From Eggerthellales bacterium UBA948 (GTDB lineage: Bacteria > Actinomycetota > Coriobacteriia > Coriobacteriales > UBA8131), in contig DBCW01000130.1 of assembly GCA_002293265.1 (NCBI GenBank), positions 28,988-38,347 of the forward strand: DNA of 9,360 nucleotides, read 5' to 3'. The position numbers and the translations under genes were made by a program. Positions within the stretch are counted from its first letter, which is position 1. Every line of letters begins with the position of its first letter. The notes below the pieces were generated by a model. It had not been told where the DNA came from, searched no databases, and saw nothing but the letters and a program-made list of their open reading frames with translations. Of the stretch, positions 1 to 6,791 are shown piece by piece.

Positions 1-264
1 CCGCTGAGAGAGAAGGTTTGCGGATTTATGCGCATAGGACTGATGACCTACGTCAAAGACCAGCTTGTCTTTAGGAAAGTCAAATACGTGATGTAGAGCC
101 AAAATAAGCTCTACTGCACCCAAACTTGATGCCAGGTGCCCGCCATTTATCGAAGTTACTTCTATTAATCGTTTGCGAATCTTTGCCGCCAGCTCATTTA
201 GCTGTTCTTTGGAGAGATCCCTGATTTGTCCGGTGCTTGGTATGTCGGCGCAGTGTTCTGACAT
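1..264 (-). CDS. dxs: 1-deoxy-D-xylulose-5-phosphate synthase, N-terminal 88 residues (runs off the window)
   Basis: DXS is a cytosolic, thiamine-diphosphate-dependent enzyme that condenses pyruvate with glyceraldehyde 3-phosphate in the first step of the MEP isoprenoid pathway. The visible part has the family's N-terminal pattern: [22 protein letters not shown] (family form [22 protein letters not shown]) with the conserved histidine of GGH, then [10 protein letters not shown] with its second conserved histidine. After that point the usual LTGR stretch reads as SANLLSQR, which is slightly unusual. The start is the ATG at 264; no strong Shine-Dalgarno precedes it. xseB stops 17 bases upstream, so translation probably follows from the operon. 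Another MEP gene, ispE, lies in the same window. The gene is open to the window edge, so nothing can be said about the transketolase domains. Confidence 0.93.
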   Translation of the reverse strand, partial: MSEHCADIPSTGQIRDLSKEQLNELAAKIRKRLIEVTSINGGHLASSLGAVELILALHHVFDFPKDKLVFDVGHQSYAHKSANLLSQR

Positions 265-281
265 TATTTTAGCAACACCCG

Positions 282-722
282 CTAATTGGCTTCTTCTTGA
301 GGTCTTTCGACTTCTTCTACGTCTCGGTTTTCAAGTTGTATGATGTCTGAGTCTGATTCTGATTCTGTATCGATCTCCTTGTCAGTATCTTCATCAGTGT
401 CTTCTTCTACCACACCTGCGTCATCTTCGTACAAATCATCGCCGGTATCTTCGTTAGCGTCGCCACTAACGTCCGCTTCACCGTCAGCTGCAGGCGTTTC
501 TTCAGTCGCTGCGTCGTCGTCACTTAGCGCTGTGCCGGCATTTTCTAATTCTTCTGCCGAGAAGTCTGTTTGATCGATAAGCTCTGCACAATCACTGCCA
601 AGCCTCAACGCCTCTTCGTACAGATCAAGGCTTTTTTCCAAAGGAATGTCTTTGGCTTTTATCTGTGTGACTATCTCTTCCAGTCGCTCTCTTGTATGCG
701 AATACGAGCTTTGTCTAGCCAT
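282..722 (-). CDS. xseB: Exodeoxyribonuclease VII small subunit with a long acidic C-terminal tail
   Basis: XseB is the small subunit of exonuclease VII, which with XseA degrades single-stranded DNA to oligonucleotides. Residues 5 to about 62 form the usual helical hairpin domain, with [22 protein letters not shown] (in two parts: [15 protein letters not shown], then [20 protein letters not shown]) matching the family pattern. XseB is normally about 60 to 90 residues. This protein has 146 because residues 63 to 146 are a low-complexity tail with about 36 Asp/Glu against three Lys/Arg, presumably disordered. The start ATG at 722 overlaps the end of nusB by 8 bases and is preceded by AGAAGG at good spacing inside the nusB coding sequence, suggesting coupled translation. 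No xseA lies beside it, so the large subunit must be encoded elsewhere. The tail's function is unknown. Confidence 0.9.
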   Translation of the reverse strand: MARQSSYSHTRERLEEIVTQIKAKDIPLEKSLDLYEEALRLGSDCAELIDQTDFSAEELENAGTALSDDDAATEETPAADGEADVSGDANEDTGDDLYEDDAGVVEEDTDEDTDKEIDTESESDSDIIQLENRDVEEVERPQEEAN

Positions 723-1215
723 GCACTGCCTTCTTTTCTCTCTTGGATGGAGTCTTTTTACCCTTGGTGCTATCGCTTTCGCTTTGCACTTTTTCCAGAT
801 GACTTGCTATTTGCCCTAATACACCATTCACGAAACGCGAAGAATCATCTTCGCCACCAAATCGCTTAGCAAGCTCAACGGCTTCATTTATCGACACACT
901 GTAAGGCACATCATTGATGTGAATCATCTCAAAGGTAGCTAAACGCAGTATGCTTTTATCCACAAGTGGCATACGATCCAGCGACCAGTTCTCGGAAGTC
1001 TCAATAATCAAGTTATCAATGTCTTCTTTATGTTTGCCAACTCCTGTAAGCAGTAGCTTGGTAAAGTCGCAGGGAATGCCAACTTCATCGATGTATAGAC
1101 CACTTAAAATTATCTGGTCTGGGTTCACACCGGTTATTTCGCTTTCAAATAGTAGCTGTAAGGCTTTTCGTCTTGCTGCCGATCTTGCCTGATGCTGTCC
1201 TTGCGCTTGTGCCAT
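715..1215 (-). CDS. nusB: Transcription antitermination factor NusB
   Basis: NusB pairs with NusE (ribosomal protein S10), binds boxA RNA and supports processive antitermination on rRNA operons. The 166-residue protein has the family signatures in order: ARRKALQLLFE near the N terminus, W-x-LDRMPLVDKSILRLATFEM in the middle, and VPYSVSINEAVELAKRFG followed by SSRFVNGVLGQI near residue 135. A lysine-rich tail (about residues 145 to 166) follows the fold. I prefer the ATG at 1215 to the adjoining TTG at 1218, because GGAG lies 6 bases upstream of the ATG. The Asp23-family gene stops at 1219, only 3 bases away, and xseB begins inside the end of nusB. All three are therefore probably one transcript. 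Confidence 0.96.
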   Translation of the reverse strand: MAQAQGQHQARSAARRKALQLLFESEITGVNPDQIILSGLYIDEVGIPCDFTKLLLTGVGKHKEDIDNLIIETSENWSLDRMPLVDKSILRLATFEMIHINDVPYSVSINEAVELAKRFGGEDDSSRFVNGVLGQIASHLEKVQSESDSTKGKKTPSKREKKAVHG

Positions 1216-1218
1216 CAA

Positions 1219-1584
1219 CTACTCCGGGAATCTAATGCCATCAATGTGGACATTGATCCTCGATGCCTCAATGCCAACCTGCCCGAGAAGTGTATCGGCG
1301 ACAGTCAGACGGATGCTTTCGCCAACATCATGTAGTTTGTAGCCATAGTAAAGCAACACATGCACATCCAAGACGATCTGATCGTCATCATCAGCGAGAA
1401 TAAGCACACCCCCGGATGGACGCCTTTTACTATTTTTGCTAAAGGCCGACATGAAATGATCCGGCAGTCCGGATGTTCCAACTTGAGCCACTCCGTCAAC
1501 TTGGGCTACCGCCAAAGCGACTATGGTCTCTATCACGCCCGGCGCGATGGTTACTCCCTCGCCCGTAAGCTTTTTATCTTCCAT
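1219..1584 (-). CDS. Asp23/Gls24 family protein (YqhY-like)
   Basis: This is a 121-residue protein of the Asp23/Gls24 (DUF322) family. The family pattern is visible as GEGVTIAPGVIETIVALAVAQVDGVA (GEGVTIAPGVIETIV, then ALAVAQVDGVAQVG) at the N terminus, then a beta-rich VLDVHVLLYYGYKLHDVGESIR, and a closing VGIEASRINVHIDGIRFP. There is no signal peptide or membrane segment, so it is probably cytosolic. Its position between accC and nusB is the same as that of B. subtilis yqhY, which has been linked genetically to acetyl-CoA carboxylase activity and lipid homeostasis; a similar role here is inferred from position only. The start ATG at 1584 has AAGGAG 8 bases upstream. The 42-base gap from accC is the largest inside the cluster. 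The biochemical function is not established. Confidence 0.9.
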   Translation of the reverse strand: MEDKKLTGEGVTIAPGVIETIVALAVAQVDGVAQVGTSGLPDHFMSAFSKNSKRRPSGGVLILADDDDQIVLDVHVLLYYGYKLHDVGESIRLTVADTLLGQVGIEASRINVHIDGIRFPE

Positions 1585-1626
1585 GTCAATAACTCCTTTT
1601 CGTTTCTATAAGTTACGTGCTATTAA

Positions 1627-2985
1627 TTATGCCAGCAACTGCTCGTGGGTCAAAATGTAGTCAGTATATATACTACCTTGTTCGAAGTCCTGTTCAAAGA
1701 GAACTTTTTTATGGAATGGTATGGTAGTTTTTATGCCATCGACTTTAAACTCCTCTAAAGCACGCTTTCCGCGAGCAATTGCCTCATCGCGAGTACTACC
1801 CCAAACAATGAGCTTAGCGATCAAAGAGTCGTATGTTGGCGGTACGCTGTATCCGGCGTAAACGTGAGTGTCCAAGCGAACACCGGGACCACCGGGCAAA
1901 GTGATCGATGTTATAGTACCGGGGCACGGCCAAAAATTGTTATCCGGATCCTCGGCATTTATACGAAACTCTATAGCGTGTCCGTTTGGCATAAATGGTG
2001 CACGATCCTTGAAGCTTATCTCTTCACCCGCCGCCACCAGGATTTGCTCTTTTATGAGGTCGGTTCCTGTGATAAGTTCGCTTACGGGATGCTCGACTTG
2101 GATACGTGTGTTCATCTCCATAAAATAGAAGTTGCCATCTATGTCGAGCAAGAACTCTATCGTTCCGGCTCCCAGATAGTTAACTTCGCGCACAGCTTTT
2201 AATGCTGCCTCACCCATACGCTGCCTGAGCTCAGGGCTTACAGCCGGTGACGGAGCCTCTTCAAGAAGCTTTTGATGGCGACGCTGAATAGAACAGTCAC
2301 GTTCGCAAAGATGCAAACAGTTACCCTTTGCATCGGCAAAGACCTGAATCTCGATGTGGCGTGGACGTAACAGGTATTTCTCCAGGTAAACGGCATCGTT
2401 TCCAAAGGCTGCTCCGGCTTCAGCTTTGGCTGCGTCAAACGCGCTTTCAAGCTGATCGGCACTTTCTACAACACGCATGCCCTTACCGCCACCACCGGCG
2501 CTGGCTTTGATAAGCACCGGGTATCCAACTTCATCGGCAAACTTTGCGGCTTCTTCTACTGTGTCCAGGGTGCCGTCTGACCCCGGTACGGTTGGCACGC
2601 CTATACGCATCATGGTCTCACGAGCAACGTTCTTGTCGCCCATCATCTCAATGGATTTTGGCGTGGGACCGATAAACACCAGGTCGTTATCGGCGCATGC
2701 CCTGGCAAACTCGGCGTTTTCGGCCAAAAAACCATAGCCGGGATGCACCGCCTCAGCACCTCTGGATACCGCCGCGCCAATGATGGCCGGCATCGACAAA
2801 TAGGATTGCGCCGATGCGGCCGGTCCAATACACACAGCCTCATCGGCCATTTTCACAGCCAGCGTGTCTTTATCGGCCTCGGAGTAAACCACTATACTTT
2901 TTATGTCGAGTTCGCGCAGCGCACGGACAACGCGCACCGCAACTTCTCCACGATTAGCAATTAATACCTTTTTAAACATAGGCAT
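1627..2985 (-). CDS. accC: Biotin carboxylase (AccC-type)
   Basis: Biotin carboxylase uses ATP and bicarbonate to carboxylate biotin on a carrier protein. At 452 residues the protein has AccC length, with no fused biotin domain. The fold is complete: KKVLIANRGEVAVRVVRAL at the N terminus, the HPGYGFLAENAEFA segment near residue 81, the ATP-grasp glycine loop GGGGKGM at 164 to 170, the RPRHIEIQVFAD strand near 208, and the catalytic MNTRIQVEHP at 291 to 300. The C-terminal region with RINAEDP and YDSLIAKLIVWG is also normal. ATG 2985 lies 2 bases after the upstream stop and has an AGG at fair spacing; ATG 2979 (MFKKV) is an alternative start. It sits directly behind the carboxyltransferase-BCCP fusion, its obvious partner. 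It could also serve acetyl-CoA carboxylase, since accA and accD are not in the window. Confidence 0.95.
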   Translation of the reverse strand: MPMFKKVLIANRGEVAVRVVRALRELDIKSIVVYSEADKDTLAVKMADEAVCIGPAASAQSYLSMPAIIGAAVSRGAEAVHPGYGFLAENAEFARACADNDLVFIGPTPKSIEMMGDKNVARETMMRIGVPTVPGSDGTLDTVEEAAKFADEVGYPVLIKASAGGGGKGMRVVESADQLESAFDAAKAEAGAAFGNDAVYLEKYLLRPRHIEIQVFADAKGNCLHLCERDCSIQRRHQKLLEEAPSPAVSPELRQRMGEAALKAVREVNYLGAGTIEFLLDIDGNFYFMEMNTRIQVEHPVSELITGTDLIKEQILVAAGEEISFKDRAPFMPNGHAIEFRINAEDPDNNFWPCPGTITSITLPGGPGVRLDTHVYAGYSVPPTYDSLIAKLIVWGSTRDEAIARGKRALEEFKVDGIKTTIPFHKKVLFEQDFEQGSIYTDYILTHEQLLA

Positions 2986-2987
2986 CG

Positions 2988-3449
2988 TTAACCTATGGTC
3001 GGTTCAAGATAAAAGAGCACAGTGCCGTATTCGACCGGCATAGAGTTTTCTATACAGACCTCACGAATTGTACCCATCTGCTCGGCAGGAATCTCGTTAA
3101 ACAGCTTCATGGCCTCAACGATGCAGAGAGATTGTCCGGCAACAACCTCATCTCCTACCTGCACATATGGCGGCTTATCGGGAGCCGGTGCTGCATAGAA
3201 CGTACCCACCATCGGAGCAGTTATCGGCACCCAAGTTCCCGGACGATCTACTCCATCTGCCGGCGCACTTGACGCTTTTTTGGCCTCAGGAACAGACTCT
3301 GTGTGCGCAACAGCCTCTGACTGCACAGGCACACCAAATTGCCCCGGAGCGCGCACCGTAATCTTGGTGCCGGCCTCTTCAACAGTTACCTCCCCAACCC
3401 CAGACTCTTCGACCACGCGAATGAGCTCTTTGATTTGGTTGATATCCAC
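2988..3449 (-). CDS. accB: Possible free biotin carboxyl carrier protein from an internal in-frame start
   Basis: A GTG at 3449 to 3447 is in frame with the fusion (codon 466) and is preceded, with an 8-base spacer, by a perfect AAGGAGG. Starting here would give a 153-residue protein, close to the usual AccB length of about 150 to 160. Its first residues, (M)DINQIKELI, line up with the true N terminus of stand-alone AccB proteins (MDI-x-x-IKKLI in E. coli). The site falls in the linker between the two modules, where the coding sequence for NTKEEQN is simply the ribosome binding site read through. The product would carry the biotin lysine (Lys580 of the fusion, about residue 115 here). Translation from this start is inferred; the fusion has no stop codon between the modules, so both products are possible. 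Confidence 0.6.
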   Translation of the reverse strand: MDINQIKELIRVVEESGVGEVTVEEAGTKITVRAPGQFGVPVQSEAVAHTESVPEAKKASSAPADGVDRPGTWVPITAPMVGTFYAAPAPDKPPYVQVGDEVVAGQSLCIVEAMKLFNEIPAEQMGTIREVCIENSMPVEYGTVLFYLEPTIG

Positions 3450-4844
3450 GTTTTGTTCCTCCTTGGTATTTGAAGACTCCTCCTCCAGCAAAAAGGCAGT
3501 CTTTTCGGAAGTGCGGTGTTTTGATAAATAAGTGCGAGCCTCATTTGGGAAAAGCGCCCACATCAATACGTCTTCTTCGCTGCGAGCCAAATCTCCGGCT
3601 TCCTCAGCAACCTCATCATATGTTGTAGTAACGAGACTGCTAGGCGGAGTGTCTTCATCCAGCGGCTTGGCATCCCCAAGCACCTTTTTAACGACTTCTT
3701 TGTCGAGAGGACCGGGCGCTTTACCGTAGTAACCGCCAATGTAGTCCTTCATCTCTTTAGAAACGATACTCCAGCGCTTACCGGTGATCACGTTAAACAC
3801 AGCCTGAGTACCAACAATTTGCGACAGCGGAGTAACGAGTGGCGGATAACCAACTTCCGCACGCACCTTGGCGATCTCTTCCATAACATCAGGCAGGCGA
3901 TCTGAAGCCTTTTGAATTTCCAGCTGGCTGACCAAGTTGCTCATCATGCCACCGGGAACTTGATGGCTATATACTTGCATGTGGATGAGAGAACTTACGC
4001 CACGTTTATAATTGCCGCGTTCGCGCACGCCTTCCCAATATTGAGCGATCTCAAATAGCAAATCCAAGTCAAGACCGGTGTCGTAACCGCTCTCCTTGAG
4101 CGCCGCCACGATCATCTCTACTGCCGGCTGAGAATTGCCAAATGCCAAGGGAGCGGTGGCGGTATCCACAATTGCTGCACCGGCCTCGGCAGCTTTGAGG
4201 TAGTTTGCCGGAGCCATACCGCCAACATAATGGCAGTGCACGTGCACCGGAAGCCCAATTTGCTCGCGAAAAGCTTTGACCATGCGCTCGGTGCGATAAG
4301 GAGTAAGCATTCCGGCCATGTCCTTAATGCAAATGGAATCCGCACCAAGGTCTTTTAGCAGCTGACCGTACTCGATGAAACTATCCAGAGTATGCACCGG
4401 GCTCATGGTGTATGAAATGGCACCTTCAAAGTGGGCATCTGCCTCTTTGATGGCACGGGCGCAGTCTTTTACGTTGCGAATATCATTTAGAGCATCGAAG
4501 GTACGAAAGACATCAATACCGTTGCGGTTAGCAGCTTTGACAAACCTATCAACGATCTCTGCAGAATAATGTCTGTAACCTACTAAGTTTTGCCCTCTTA
4601 TAAGCATAGCCAGCGGTGTTTTTGGACAATGTTTCTTGATGGCTCTTAGCCGTTCCCAGGGGTTTTCATCCAAAAATCTCAAGCTTGTATCAAATGTAGC
4701 ACCACCCCAAGCTTCAATCGCCCAATAGCCTACCTGATCCATTTTTGGCAGTATGGGTAACATATCGCCAATTTCCATTCTGGTAGCCCATAGGCTTTGG
4801 TGCGCGTCACGAATTGTCGTGTCCATTATATGTAGGGTTCGCAT
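2988..4844 (-). CDS. Carboxyltransferase (PycB/OadA type) fused to an AccB-type biotin carboxyl carrier domain
   Basis: The 618-residue protein joins two modules. Residues 1 to about 442 form a pyruvate/oxaloacetate-type carboxyltransferase: DTTIRDAHQSLWATR at 8 to 22, the carbamylated-lysine motif ICIKDMAG (Lys174), metal-binding HCH (His203 and His205), and the C-terminal VLMWALFP typical of OadA and PycB. After a hydrophilic linker, residues 466 to 618 match a whole AccB: an N-terminal VDINQIKELIRVVEESGV, an Ala/Pro/Ser-rich linker, then APMVGTFYAAPAPD with the AccB-style thumb and the biotin site VEAMK (Lys580). OadA and PycB normally carry a plain lipoyl-type domain without an AccB leader. 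The start ATG at 4844 has AAGGAGGT just upstream. Pyruvate carboxylase (with AccC) is the likeliest role; a decarboxylase or transcarboxylase subunit is possible. No membrane decarboxylase genes are seen nearby. An internal start is described separately. Confidence 0.9.
   Translation of the reverse strand: MRTLHIMDTTIRDAHQSLWATRMEIGDMLPILPKMDQVGYWAIEAWGGATFDTSLRFLDENPWERLRAIKKHCPKTPLAMLIRGQNLVGYRHYSAEIVDRFVKAANRNGIDVFRTFDALNDIRNVKDCARAIKEADAHFEGAISYTMSPVHTLDSFIEYGQLLKDLGADSICIKDMAGMLTPYRTERMVKAFREQIGLPVHVHCHYVGGMAPANYLKAAEAGAAIVDTATAPLAFGNSQPAVEMIVAALKESGYDTGLDLDLLFEIAQYWEGVRERGNYKRGVSSLIHMQVYSHQVPGGMMSNLVSQLEIQKASDRLPDVMEEIAKVRAEVGYPPLVTPLSQIVGTQAVFNVITGKRWSIVSKEMKDYIGGYYGKAPGPLDKEVVKKVLGDAKPLDEDTPPSSLVTTTYDEVAEEAGDLARSEEDVLMWALFPNEARTYLSKHRTSEKTAFLLEEESSNTKEEQNVDINQIKELIRVVEESGVGEVTVEEAGTKITVRAPGQFGVPVQSEAVAHTESVPEAKKASSAPADGVDRPGTWVPITAPMVGTFYAAPAPDKPPYVQVGDEVVAGQSLCIVEAMKLFNEIPAEQMGTIREVCIENSMPVEYGTVLFYLEPTIG
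3458..3464 (-). promoter_or_regulatory. Internal Shine-Dalgarno ahead of the AccB module
   Basis: AAGGAGG on the minus strand lies 8 bases before the in-frame GTG at 3449. It is as strong as the sites used by the neighbouring genes and sits exactly at the module boundary of the fusion, so chance is a weak explanation. Confidence 0.65.
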
Positions 4845-4922
4845 TGCACCTCCTTATCTCCGGTTTTCAAAATTACATCCTCACCTATGTATGACAGGCT
4901 CCACTTTTGTGAAGCCTTAACT

Positions 4923-4947
4923 GCCGCAAGGTCAAGTGCATTGCGGC
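4923..4947 (-). repeat. Inverted repeat (hairpin) in the carboxylase leader
   Basis: GCCGCAA and TTGCGGC form a perfect 7-base-pair stem around an 11-base loop. It would lie near the 5' end of a transcript begun at the TATAAT box. No U tract follows, so it is not a standard terminator. It could be an operator or a leader hairpin. Confidence 0.4.
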
Positions 4948-4973
4948 TTCTCGATAAACTAAAGCGTTCAAGC

Positions 4974-4979
4974 ATTATA
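4974..4979 (-). promoter_or_regulatory. Possible -10 box of the carboxylase cluster
   Basis: This is a perfect TATAAT on the minus strand, about 130 bases upstream of the fusion gene's start. No good -35 hexamer lies at 16 to 18 bases, so this is only a candidate. Confidence 0.35.
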
Positions 4980-5179
4980 TCGGACTTTAGCCTAAGACTT
5001 GTTACTTGGCTCCAATCCGTTTATCTGAGTTATCGCTGTGCGGCACATATTTATCACCTAAACGAGACTTGAGAAAGTGCCGACTAATTGCTTGTAGGTC
5101 ATAAATGCACGCCATAAGCTCGAACCGCATAGCTGAAACTTGTCAGCGCTTTGGTTAGATCCCAAAAGTACTAGGGGTT

Positions 5180-5740
5180 CTATACGCGAGTGATATAACG
5201 AGCGTCGCGTGTATCTATCTTAAGAACATCGCCATTATTCACAAACATTGGCACCTGGATGACTGCACCCGTCTCCACTGTCGCCGGTTTTGTTCCACCC
5301 TGAACCGTGTCGCCCTTAAAGCCGGGCTCAGTGTCTGTGACCTCCAGCTCTACAAACATCGGCGGCTCTACGCCAATAAGCTCCTCGCCGGCATATTGCA
5401 GTTGGGAGATATCGTTTTCTTTGAGCCACTTAGCAGCATCTCCTACTATGTCTGCACTGAGTGCAAGCTGCTCGTAGCTTTCGGTGTTCATAAAGTGAAA
5501 CTCATCGCCATCGGAGTAGAGAAACTGCATCTCTCTGGTCTCCATGCGAATCTCATCGAATTTCTCTCCGGCTCTGAAAGTGATGTCGTTAACGCGACCA
5601 CTACGAATATCGCGAACTTTTGTGCGCACAAAAGCGCCGCCTTTACCGGGTTTCACATGCTGAAACTCAATGATCGTATATGGCTTACCATCAATCATAA
5701 TGGCTTTGCCGTTTTTAAAATCAGCGGTTGAGATCGCCAC
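5180..5740 (-). CDS. efp: Translation elongation factor P
   Basis: EF-P binds ribosomes stalled on polyproline stretches and helps peptide-bond formation. The 186-residue protein has normal length and all three beta-barrel domains: ISTADFKNGKAIMIDG at the N terminus, the loop VKPGKGGAFVRTKVR with Lys33 at the tip (the position modified in many bacteria), a middle domain with MQFLYSDGDEFHFMNTESYEQ, and the C-terminal signature around GDTVQGGTKPATVETG, VPMFVNNGDVLKIDTRDARYITRV (in two parts). The open frame extends 36 codons further upstream, but I choose the GTG at 5740 because it gives the family N terminus and has AAGGA 6 bases before it. No modification enzyme is visible in the window. The gene lies 149 bases after ispE, with its own TATAAT in the gap. 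Confidence 0.96.
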   Translation of the reverse strand: MAISTADFKNGKAIMIDGKPYTIIEFQHVKPGKGGAFVRTKVRDIRSGRVNDITFRAGEKFDEIRMETREMQFLYSDGDEFHFMNTESYEQLALSADIVGDAAKWLKENDISQLQYAGEELIGVEPPMFVELEVTDTEPGFKGDTVQGGTKPATVETGAVIQVPMFVNNGDVLKIDTRDARYITRV

Positions 5741-5782
5741 AAAGATTCCTTTCTCATTTTTTGCTAAATGATGTTTTAAGAC

Positions 5783-5788
5783 ATTATA
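5783..5788 (-). promoter_or_regulatory. Possible -10 box of efp
   Basis: This is a perfect TATAAT on the minus strand, 42 bases upstream of the efp GTG. That spacing would give a short leader of about 36 bases. The -35 region does not match TTGACA well. Confidence 0.45.
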
Positions 5789-5889
5789 AACGATGCAGCT
5801 GCTATGAGTTAGTGACGACTGAGTTGCGCTTACCAATTCTTCCTGCACTCTTTTTCAAAATACTGATGCATGTTTGCGCCATGTCTCGT

Positions 5890-6786
5890 TTAAGACATAC
5901 ACTCCTTTGCCCAGTATCCAGCTTTGGTGAATTTGTTGGAGATTTGTTTTGCTGTTTGAGCGCTTTCACAAACTGCGAAGACAGTTGATCCGCTGCCTGT
6001 GAGCATGGCTTTATATACGCCTGTACTTGTTTCTAACTGCCTGGTGATCTCTGCGATCTGAGGCAATAGTGATTCCGCTGCTTGAGCCAGATTGTTTGCA
6101 AACCTGCTTGCGATGTCTTTTGAAGATGAGTTTTTTGCTTTAAGCAGCTTTGTTAAGCCTATAACTTCCGATGCCTGATGCGGATTAGCATCAAATGCTG
6201 CGTATGCTGCTGCTGTCGATACGCCCTCTCCATTTGGGCGCACTAAAACGATATTCAGTTGGGGCTTTGGCAGTACTTCCAGCAGCTGCTCCCCTGCTCC
6301 ACCCATCAGTGCACATCCTCCATATAAAAAGAATGTTACGTCTGCACCTAGGTTTTTGGCTGCCTCTAAGACGGGCTTGCTTAGCGGGTCTATGCTCCAC
6401 AGTTGTGCTAGAGCTTTTAGCGTTGTTGCCGCATTGGATGACCCGCCAGCCAAACCGGCTTCGTGTGGTATGTGTTTGTCAATTTGAATGTGGAGATGCC
6501 CTTGCAGCTTTTTATTCGCAGTTTCTTCAAGTGCCGCAACTGCTTTGTAGGCAATGTTTTTTTCGGAGGGTATGCTAAGTGGCTCAATACCGGGGTTGTT
6601 GATGACCTCGATGGTGATTTTGCGCTCGCTACTCTCGTTATATGTAAATGTCAGAGTGTCGGCTAGGTCTATGGTGGTAAATATCGTTGTTAGTTGGTGC
6701 TTGCCATCTACGATCTTTGGAGTTATACCCAAAAACAGATTTAGTTTGGCCGGAGATTTGAGGCTAAAGCTTTGAGCTTCATCCAT
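5890..6786 (-). CDS. ispE: 4-(cytidine 5'-diphospho)-2-C-methyl-D-erythritol kinase
   Basis: IspE is the GHMP-family kinase that phosphorylates CDP-methylerythritol in the fourth step of the MEP pathway. The 298-residue protein shows SPAKLNLFLG with catalytic Lys14, the ATP loop EAGLAGGSSNAA at 109 to 120, LGADVTFF with catalytic Asp149, and the C-terminal GSGSTVFAV near 264. The usual DGYH motif reads DGKH (27 to 30), so the tyrosine that stacks on the cytosine in the E. coli enzyme is replaced by lysine. I choose the ATG at 6786, which has AGGAGG about 10 bases upstream; a longer frame runs back into tadA but lacks family similarity. tadA stops 5 bases before this start, so the two are probably co-transcribed. 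With dxs in the same window, the organism very likely uses the MEP route. Confidence 0.94.
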   Translation of the reverse strand: MDEAQSFSLKSPAKLNLFLGITPKIVDGKHQLTTIFTTIDLADTLTFTYNESSERKITIEVINNPGIEPLSIPSEKNIAYKAVAALEETANKKLQGHLHIQIDKHIPHEAGLAGGSSNAATTLKALAQLWSIDPLSKPVLEAAKNLGADVTFFLYGGCALMGGAGEQLLEVLPKPQLNIVLVRPNGEGVSTAAAYAAFDANPHQASEVIGLTKLLKAKNSSSKDIASRFANNLAQAAESLLPQIAEITRQLETSTGVYKAMLTGSGSTVFAVCESAQTAKQISNKFTKAGYWAKECMS

Positions 6787-6791
6787 ATGTA

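Larger units (their letters stand above)
4845..5179 (-). other. Non-coding leader between efp and the carboxylase cluster
   Basis: These 335 bases have no convincing gene. On the minus strand they hold a TATAAT (4979 to 4974), a 7-base-pair hairpin (4923 to 4947) between that box and the start codon, and a pair of 6-base inverted repeats, CGGCAC and GTGCCG, farther upstream (about 5040 to 5083). No intrinsic terminator with a U tract is seen after efp. I infer that this is the promoter and 5' leader of the carboxylase cluster. Confidence 0.5.

Noticed and set aside
340..573. Plus-strand serine-rich open frame
   Set aside because: It is the antisense shadow of the acidic tail of xseB; GAA/GAT-rich codons read as Ser/Val codons on the other strand.
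1864..2202. Plus-strand open frame of 112 codons
   Set aside because: It lies wholly inside accC, whose minus-strand protein has every family motif; the plus-strand translation has no recognisable character.
4887..5072. Plus-strand open frame of 61 codons in the carboxylase leader
   Set aside because: There is no ribosome binding site and the protein has no recognisable features; the segment looks like a promoter and leader for the other strand.
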